A stretch of DNA of 64,000 nt from Actinomycetales bacterium (GTDB lineage: Bacteria > Actinomycetota > Actinomycetes > S36-B12). Positions 59,195 to 64,000 of this stretch are shown here, piece by piece. Position 1 is the stretch's first letter. The number at the start of each line of letters is the position of its first letter. The notes beneath the pieces are model-generated. The model saw only the letters and a list, made by a program, of their open reading frames with translations. It was not told where the DNA came from and did no database searches. Location of the stretch: positions 1 through 64,000 of the forward strand of contig WGLX01000008.1 of NCBI GenBank assembly GCA_016125355.1, written 5' to 3'. A program made the translations under genes and the position numbers.

Positions 59195-60933
59195 GCCGAC
59201 TCGACGACCCGGACCGCGCCGGTCGATCCGTCGAGCTCGACGGTCGTGCCCGTGGGGAGGACCTGGCTGGCGTTGCGCAGGGAGACCACGCAGGGCACGC
59301 CCAGCTCACGGCTGACGATCACCGCGTGGCTGGCCTGGGCCCCGATCTCGCAGATGACCGCGCTGGCGATCATGAACAGCGGCACCCAGGACGGGTCGGT
59401 CGTCGTGCAGACGAGGATCTCCCCCGGCTCGAGGGAGTCCGCGTCGGCCAGGTCGAGGATCACCCTCGTCTTGGCCGTGACCGTGCCCGGTGAGCCGGGA
59501 ATCCCCGTGAGCTCGGTTCCGACGGCAGCGCCGGCACCGGTGTTCTCGGCGATCCGCTTGCGCGTGGGCCACTCGCTGATCGGCGGGATCGGCACCCCTC
59601 GCTGCACGAGGTACGGCGGCTCCTTGTCGGCCAGGGTCAGCCACTGCCCATGCCGGTCGGCGAGCGTCTCGGTGAACGACGCCGGGTCGGCGAGGAAGGC
59701 GGCGAGCTCCGACTCGAGCAGCTGGAACACGTGCAAGGGATCCTTCAGGTGCCCCCGCTCGTGCATCCTCCGGCCGAGCTCGCGGAACGCGAGCTTGGGC
59801 TCCTGCATGAGCATGACGGTCGCGTTCTTGCCGGCCTCCCGGAAGCGGTAGGACGACTGGCCCGACGCGATCCCGGCGGCCAGCATGCCCGCGCTCGCCT
59901 CATCGCCTGCCACCGCCGCGGTCAGCTCGGCAACGGCCGCCTCACGCTGCTCCGCGCCCTTCGCCGCGCGCGCCGCGGGGGACATCGGATCGTCCTGCCG
60001 GCGCACCCGATCGATCATCTGGTACGCGAGCGTGGGGTTGATCGTCCAGGTCTCAGCACTGATCTCCCACTCGTTGACCCCGCGATGGCCGAACTCCGCG
60101 AGCAGCGAGTCGAAGGCGGCTTTGAACGCCTCGGCGGACGGGTTGGCCGCCAGCCGCTCGGCGATCCCGTCCATGCCCGCGTCGAACTCCGCGGTGAGGG
60201 CCGGGGTGTAGCGGACCATGCGGGACAGCTCCCACACCTTCTCGGGGAGCCCCGCGGAGGCGACGTCACCGAGTGCGGCGAAGATCCTGATGCCCAGCTC
60301 GGGCTTGCCCACTGCGTCCGCGATGCCCTGGACGATCTGGGGGCCGACGGTCGCGCCGATCACGATCTGGGCGTAGATGTCCCAGCCGTACCGCTGCCAG
60401 CGGGCGGAGGTACGGCCGTACTCGACGAGCTCCTCGTCGGAGATGGCGGCCAGGTCAGGGCGGGTGTTGCGCAGGCGACGGCACTCGGCGAGGAAGGACT
60501 CCGTCAGTGCCGCGTGCGCACCGCCGAGGATGGCGCCCATGGACTCGGCGAGCTTGGCCGAGCACTCCTCGTTGTCGTCACGGGGGTCGTGCTGGTACGG
60601 CGGCACGGAGGGGTTCTGGCCGAAGAAGGAGATGTCGATCGCATCAGGTGTGGCCCCCGGCATCCGGTAGCCGAACACCCGGCCCAGCGAGACCTGGTTG
60701 AAGAAGTACCCGCCCCAGTTGCCGTAGGTCTCGGGGATGCTCCAGTCGAACTCGTCCGGGGTGAAGGTTCCCAGCGCGATCCACGCATCCGCCGTGCCCG
60801 GTACGACGCCCTGCTCCCAGGCGAGGGTCCAGTTCAGCGGGGTGAACGGCTCCGGCCCGACCTCGTCCGCGTTGGCCCGGGTGTACAGGGGGAACCGCTC
60901 GCACGGCTCGGTATCGGAGATCCAGGTGTCCAT
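59191..60933 (-). CDS. PEP-utilising phosphotransferase-like protein 3 (substrate domain plus phosphohistidine domain, no ATP-grasp)
   Basis: 580 residues, third member of the set. N-terminus WISDTEPCERFPLYTRANADEV, C-terminal swivelling domain with His536 in GAQASHAVIVSRELGVP. As in the other two, there is no ATP-grasp domain and no PEP barrel, so it must receive phosphate from another protein or be charged by a partner. ATG with AAGGAA 6 bases upstream. Operon order: SnoaL-like, this gene, histidine phosphatase. The related architecture in phenylphosphate synthase phosphorylates a phenolic hydroxyl. Confidence 0.82.
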   Translation of the reverse strand: MDTWISDTEPCERFPLYTRANADEVGPEPFTPLNWTLAWEQGVVPGTADAWIALGTFTPDEFDWSIPETYGNWGGYFFNQVSLGRVFGYRMPGATPDAIDISFFGQNPSVPPYQHDPRDDNEECSAKLAESMGAILGGAHAALTESFLAECRRLRNTRPDLAAISDEELVEYGRTSARWQRYGWDIYAQIVIGATVGPQIVQGIADAVGKPELGIRIFAALGDVASAGLPEKVWELSRMVRYTPALTAEFDAGMDGIAERLAANPSAEAFKAAFDSLLAEFGHRGVNEWEISAETWTINPTLAYQMIDRVRRQDDPMSPAARAAKGAEQREAAVAELTAAVAGDEASAGMLAAGIASGQSSYRFREAGKNATVMLMQEPKLAFRELGRRMHERGHLKDPLHVFQLLESELAAFLADPASFTETLADRHGQWLTLADKEPPYLVQRGVPIPPISEWPTRKRIAENTGAGAAVGTELTGIPGSPGTVTAKTRVILDLADADSLEPGEILVCTTTDPSWVPLFMIASAVICEIGAQASHAVIVSRELGVPCVVSLRNASQVLPTGTTVELDGSTGAVRVVESA

Positions 60934-60987
60934 GGTGTTCCTTCGTTCGTGGTGACGAGTGTCGGTTCGTGGCGACGCGTGATCGGG

Positions 60988-61437
60988 CTAGTGGCCGATG
61001 ACGGCGCGATCGCCCTGCTTCCACATCCGGTCGAGGCGACGGTAGCGAATGCGCCAGCCGTCAGGGGTACGGACCACCCGGTCGGCGTACTCGCCCCCGA
61101 GGAAATAGTGCTTGACGTCCGAGGGCGCGGACTCGCGGATGTGCTGCGAGATCAGGTACGTGCGCACCTCCGCGGTGTCGCCGTCCTCGCTGAACTCGAT
61201 GAGGCTCTTGCCGATGAGGTGCTGGGTGGCGTCGAGGTGCCCGATCGTCCCCTCGATCATGGCCCGGATGTCGGCCGGCCCGACCGGGTGGCCGAGGCCG
61301 CCGGCATCGAACTCCGCATCAGGGGTGAAGATCGAGTCGAGCTCGTCGAAGTTCCGGTAGTCGAGGGCACGCGAGTACCGCGCGAGCAGCTCCTCGATCT
61401 CGATGCGGTCATTGATCTGCTGAAGGTCCAAAGCCAT
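60988..61437 (-). CDS. SnoaL-like (NTF2-fold) protein
   Basis: 149 residues: INDRIEIEELLARYSRALDY (about 8-27), FTPDAEFDAGG, TQHLIGKSLIEF and YADRVVRTPDGWRIRYRRLD (about 116-135), the SnoaL_4 layout seen in the other copies. It opens the operon with PEP-utilising protein 3 and a phosphatase; the next gene begins 54 bases on. The ATG has no clear ribosome site. A motif-1-like sequence lies 31 bases upstream. Role likely the same as in the other operons, as a small accessory enzyme. Confidence 0.82.
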   Translation of the reverse strand: MALDLQQINDRIEIEELLARYSRALDYRNFDELDSIFTPDAEFDAGGLGHPVGPADIRAMIEGTIGHLDATQHLIGKSLIEFSEDGDTAEVRTYLISQHIRESAPSDVKHYFLGGEYADRVVRTPDGWRIRYRRLDRMWKQGDRAVIGH

Positions 61438-61467
61438 GGCGGAGAAACTAGACAGGCACTACGGTTA

Positions 61468-61483
61468 TTGCAAGGGTTTCCAA
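61468..61483 (-). promoter_or_regulatory. Weak motif-1-like copy (site L) upstream of the SnoaL-PEP3-phosphatase operon
   Basis: Minus-strand reading TTGGAAACCCTTGCAA: TTGGA-n-n-CC joined to TTGCAA, similar to site K at the ABC ATPase, 31 bases upstream of the ATG. It also lies in front of the divergent split-barrel gene. Confidence 0.35.
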
Positions 61484-61517
61484 CAATCCGACGACCGACT
61501 ACCTCGTGGAGGACGGC

Positions 61518-62048
61518 ATGGCCGAGCAGGTGAAGAACTGGGAGGACGTGCGGTCCTACTCCCTCGACGACGACGCCGAGCAGCGGCTGTACGACGCCCA
61601 GATCGAGTGCACCCTCATCTGGTCCAGCAAGGACGGCTGGCCGATGGGCGTCATCGTCAACTACATCTTCCGGGAGGGCCGGTTCTGGCTGACCGCGAGC
61701 GAGGAGCGCCCGCGCGTCAACCAGATCCGCAAGGACCCCCGCGTGTGCATCGCCATCTCGTCGAAGGGCTCGGCCATCAAGGAGCGGCAGAGCCTGACGT
61801 ACAAGTGCGAGGCGATCGTCCACAAGGACCGCGAGACCCTCGACCGCATCCTTCCCGAGTTCGCCAGCGCCATGCGGCCGGGTGAGCCGGAGAAGGCGGC
61901 AGCCTTCCTCAAGATGCTCGACTCCCCCGAACGGGTCGTCTTCGAGCTCATCCCCGTCAAGCGGGTCGGCTTCGACAGCGCCAAGATGTGGGCCGCGTCC
62001 GAGGCGGCCCGTCCCAGCGACTCCCCCTCGGCTCCCAGCGGCCACTGA
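61518..62048 (+). CDS. Pyridoxamine 5'-phosphate oxidase-fold (split-barrel flavin/F420) protein
   Basis: 176 residues. LIWSSKDGWPMGVIVNYIF, FWLTASEERPRVNQIRKDPRVCIAIS (about 56-82) form the split beta-barrel seen in PNPOx-like proteins of actinobacteria that bind FMN, F420 or heme. The ATG has GGAGGAC upstream. It diverges from the SnoaL-PEP3 operon and precedes an SDR in the same direction. Likely a small flavin- or F420-dependent reductase; the cofactor cannot be read from sequence. Confidence 0.85.
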   Translation: MAEQVKNWEDVRSYSLDDDAEQRLYDAQIECTLIWSSKDGWPMGVIVNYIFREGRFWLTASEERPRVNQIRKDPRVCIAISSKGSAIKERQSLTYKCEAIVHKDRETLDRILPEFASAMRPGEPEKAAAFLKMLDSPERVVFELIPVKRVGFDSAKMWAASEAARPSDSPSAPSGH

Positions 62049-62091
62049 GCCCCTTCCAGGCCCCACGACACCCCCCCCAGATCGGATTCCC

Positions 62092-62844
62092 ATGCGCTTC
62101 GAGAAAAAGGTCCTCTTCGTCACCGGTGGCGCCAGCGGTATCGGCCGTGCCACCGCCGAGCGCGTGGTCGCCGAAGGGGGACGCGCCGCGCTCGTGGACC
62201 TCGACGGTGCGAAGGCCGTAGCCGTCGCCGAGGAGATCGGCGGCGGCTGCATCGGGCTGGCGGCGAACGTCGCCGACGAGCAGCAGGTCAAGGCCGCCGT
62301 CGACGCCACCGTCGAGCAGCTCGGTGGGATCGACCTGGCCCTGGCAGCCGGCGGCCACGCCGAGTTCGGCCCCACTGCGGACTGGGACTCCGAGCGGTTC
62401 ATGAAGATGCTGAGCGTCCACCTCGGTGGCACCTTCTACGTCTGCAAGCACGTGCTGCCGGCCATGAAGGCGCGAGGCTCTGGCTCGATCGTGACCATCG
62501 CCTCGACGGCGGCGTTCATGGCGAACAACAACAACGTGCCCTACGGCGCGGCCAAGGCCGGGATCACGGGGATCACGCGGCAGCTGATCTTCGAGGCGCT
62601 GCCGGAGGTGCGCATCAACTGCATCGCGCCGGGCAGGACGATCACCGGGATGACGACTCCGCTCATGCTCGCCCGTGGCGGCGACATGGAGAAGGGCGAG
62701 GAGATCTTCGGCGCCGCGATCCCGATGAAGCGCATGGGCACTCCCGACGAGCTCGCCGCCGCGATCTGCTTCTTCCTCAGCGACGATGCCTCGTTCGTGA
62801 CCGGACAGACCCTCGTCGTCGACGGCGGGGAGACCATCTCCTAG
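62092..62844 (+). CDS. Short-chain dehydrogenase/reductase
   Basis: 250 residues: TGGASGIG at 11-18, Asp at 36 (LVDLDG) favouring NAD, catalytic Ser138, Tyr151 and Lys155 (YGAAK). The usual NNAG is replaced by AAGG (85-88), a departure that may alter cofactor or substrate contacts. It closes with SFVTGQTLVVDGGE. It follows the split-barrel protein by 43 bases. Likely an alcohol dehydrogenase or ketoreductase of the pathway. Confidence 0.9.
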   Translation: MRFEKKVLFVTGGASGIGRATAERVVAEGGRAALVDLDGAKAVAVAEEIGGGCIGLAANVADEQQVKAAVDATVEQLGGIDLALAAGGHAEFGPTADWDSERFMKMLSVHLGGTFYVCKHVLPAMKARGSGSIVTIASTAAFMANNNNVPYGAAKAGITGITRQLIFEALPEVRINCIAPGRTITGMTTPLMLARGGDMEKGEEIFGAAIPMKRMGTPDELAAAICFFLSDDASFVTGQTLVVDGGETIS

Positions 62845-62917
62845 GGGTCGCACCATTCCGGTCGCGGCACCGGCGACCCGGTGGCAGCATGGCGGGACCG
62901 ACTCCAGAGAGGTGACC

Positions 62918-63868
62918 ATGCCGCAGCATGAGCAGATCGATCCCGAGTCCCTTGTCCCCTTGGCGGCGCTGTATGAGGTGCTGCCCGGGGGCTTCAACGC
63001 CATCCCGGACATCGTCGCCAGACGCGAAACGCTCTACGGGATGCTTGCCCAGATGACGGCGGATGCGCCGCCGAACCCGAACGTGAACGTCGAGGACATC
63101 ACCATCGCGGGTCCCGCCGGCGATCTGGCCCTTCGCATCTACCGCCCGGTCAGCCCCGCGGCCACCCGCCCAGCCCTGTACTTCATGCACGGCGGGGGCA
63201 TGGTGCTGGGCAACCTGGACACCGACCACGCGGCCGCCATGATCCTCTGCGAGGCGATCGGAGCCGTGATCGTCTCCGTCGACTACCGGCTGGCGCCAGA
63301 GCATCCCTACCCCGCCGGACCGGACGACTGCTTCGCGGGCCTGGTGTGGATGGCCGCCCACGCCGACGAACTGGGCTTCGATCCGACCCGGCTCGCCCTC
63401 TACGGAGGAAGTGCCGGAGGTGGCCTCGCCATCGCAACCGCCATGCGCGCCCGCGATGAGGGCGGCCCGGCCATCCGCTTCGTCATGACGCCTTACCCGA
63501 TGATCGACGACCGCAACGAGACCTCGTCCAGCCAGGCGATCGTCGACGTCGGCATCTGGGACCGCGCCGGCAACGTCGAGGCGTGGGAGTGGTACCTGGG
63601 CGGGCAGGCCGCCGACGGCTATGCCGCCCCGGCCCGCGCCGAGGATCTCTCCGGCCTGCCCCCGACGTTCATCGATGTCGGCGACCAGGACATGTTCTTG
63701 GACGAGGACGTCGCCTTCGCAGAGCGGCTCGACGCCGCAGGCGTGCCGGTGGAGCTGCACGTGTACCCGGGCGCGTACCACGGGTCCGAGGTGTTCGCGC
63801 CGACGGCGCAGCTCAGCGAGCGGATCTGGGCCGCCCGCATCGCCGCGCTCACGGGCGCCCTGCACTGA
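62918..63868 (+). CDS. Alpha/beta hydrolase, hormone-sensitive lipase (HSL) type esterase
   Basis: 316 residues. The HSL oxyanion motif HGGG is in YFMHGGGMVLG (about 90), the nucleophile elbow is GGSAGGG (Ser about 167) instead of the common GDSAG, and the Asp/His pair fits DVGDQDMFLDE and YHGSE near the C-terminus. Such esterases cleave carboxylic esters or lactones of catabolites. ATG at 62918 with GAGAGGTG upstream is preferred over a GTG two codons before. Third in the same-direction run after the split-barrel protein and SDR. Confidence 0.92.
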   Translation: MPQHEQIDPESLVPLAALYEVLPGGFNAIPDIVARRETLYGMLAQMTADAPPNPNVNVEDITIAGPAGDLALRIYRPVSPAATRPALYFMHGGGMVLGNLDTDHAAAMILCEAIGAVIVSVDYRLAPEHPYPAGPDDCFAGLVWMAAHADELGFDPTRLALYGGSAGGGLAIATAMRARDEGGPAIRFVMTPYPMIDDRNETSSSQAIVDVGIWDRAGNVEAWEWYLGGQAADGYAAPARAEDLSGLPPTFIDVGDQDMFLDEDVAFAERLDAAGVPVELHVYPGAYHGSEVFAPTAQLSERIWAARIAALTGALH

Positions 63869-63874
63869 CGACTC

Positions 63875-64000
63875 TCAGGTGAGGAGGTTGGCCCGCAGCC
63901 GGTCGATCTCCTCACCCGTCAGGCCGTGCCCGATGGCCCAGCGCTCCGCCGTGCCGTAGGTCGCGCGGAACCGCGCGAGGAAGTCCCGCATCGTCTCCGG
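63875..64000 (-). CDS. Tyrosine-protein-phosphatase-type enzyme (partial, C-terminal 41 residues only)
   Basis: Only the last 41 residues are in the window: MRDFLARFRATYGTAERWAI and then HGLTGEEIDRLRANLLT. They match the C-terminal tail of the phosphatase at 27.3-28.0 kb (MELFLAEVDVKYGGLPGYVR ... VDEATVETLRELLL), so this is probably a second member of that family. The catalytic part lies beyond the right edge. It is convergent with the esterase, with 6 bases between stop codons. Confidence 0.65.
   Translation of the reverse strand, partial: PETMRDFLARFRATYGTAERWAIGHGLTGEEIDRLRANLLT

Noticed and set aside
61500-61530. GTG at 61506 as the start of the split-barrel protein
   Set aside because: The ATG at 61518 has GGAGGAC at the right distance, while the GTG itself lies inside that ribosome site.
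1-64000. Prophage, insertion sequence, tRNA or rRNA genes
   Set aside because: No integrase, transposase, structural phage protein, cloverleaf or ribosomal RNA sequence was seen on either strand.

Overview
The window is from a high-G+C actinobacterium (Actinomycetota). Evidence: many GTG starts, ATGA/GTGA stop-start overlaps, probable leaderless genes, mycobacterial-style acyl-CoA dehydrogenase and thiolase/DUF35 pairs, and a HutC-type GntR regulator. Genus cannot be fixed from the sequence alone. There are about 66 protein genes, no rRNA or tRNA, no CRISPR array, and no transposase or phage gene that I can see. Nearly everything is catabolic, and most genes are on the minus strand.

Layout. 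1-1.5 kb: etfBA. 1.6-4.2 kb (+): split transketolase plus a crotonase. 4.2-6 kb: thiolase and a membrane protein. 6.1-13.5 kb: an SDR and a SnoaL-like protein, a TetR/kinase/epimerase operon, and a divergent operon of a CrtC-like protein, SnoaL-like protein, kinase and small partner. 13.8-17.4 kb: Rieske oxygenase operon. 17.5-21.8 kb: hemolysin III, ferredoxin reductase, the first PEP-utilising phosphotransferase and an SDR. 22-31 kb: three more Rieske oxygenases, aldehyde dehydrogenase, two phosphatases and a GntR/HutC regulator. 31-33.7 kb: two paralogous substrate-binding proteins. 33.8-39 kb: two acyl-CoA dehydrogenases, thiolase-like enzyme, DUF35 protein and zinc-type reductase. 39-44.2 kb: VOC and ABM-fold proteins, phosphatase, and 2-oxoacid/acetoin-type dehydrogenase E2, E1beta, E1alpha. 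45-47.8 kb: sugar-type ABC permease and ATPase. 47.8-51 kb: PPDK-like enzyme with a 204-aa partner. 51-64 kb: alcohol dehydrogenase, molybdopterin oxidoreductase, second and third PEP-utilising proteins, SCO-like lipoprotein, fifth Rieske oxygenase, phosphatase, SDR and esterase.

How it may work (inference). An ABC importer brings in an organic substrate. Five Rieske oxygenases, fed by one encoded reductase, hydroxylate it. SDRs, alcohol and aldehyde dehydrogenases oxidise it. CoA-ester enzymes (crotonase, acyl-CoA dehydrogenases with ETF, thiolases) shorten it. The unusual layer is phosphate chemistry: three 571-583 aa proteins resembling the substrate-plus-phosphohistidine half of phenylphosphate synthase or rifampin phosphotransferase, one PPDK-like protein with an intact PEP half but a decayed ATP half, two aminoglycoside-kinase-fold kinases, three histidine phosphatases and two tyrosine-phosphatase-type enzymes. 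This suggests a pathway in which hydroxylated intermediates are transiently phosphorylated.

Regulation. Two recurring promoter motifs tie the region together. Motif 1, TGGACGTCCA abutting a -10-like hexamer (13 sites, some degenerate, all oriented to minus-strand genes), precedes etfB, a thiolase, two Rieske genes, both binding proteins, the ABC ATPase, the PPDK and E1 operons and others. Motif 2, a palindrome centred on TCTAGA, lies at the promoters of four Rieske genes and resembles HutC-family operators; a HutC-type regulator is encoded at 28.7 kb.
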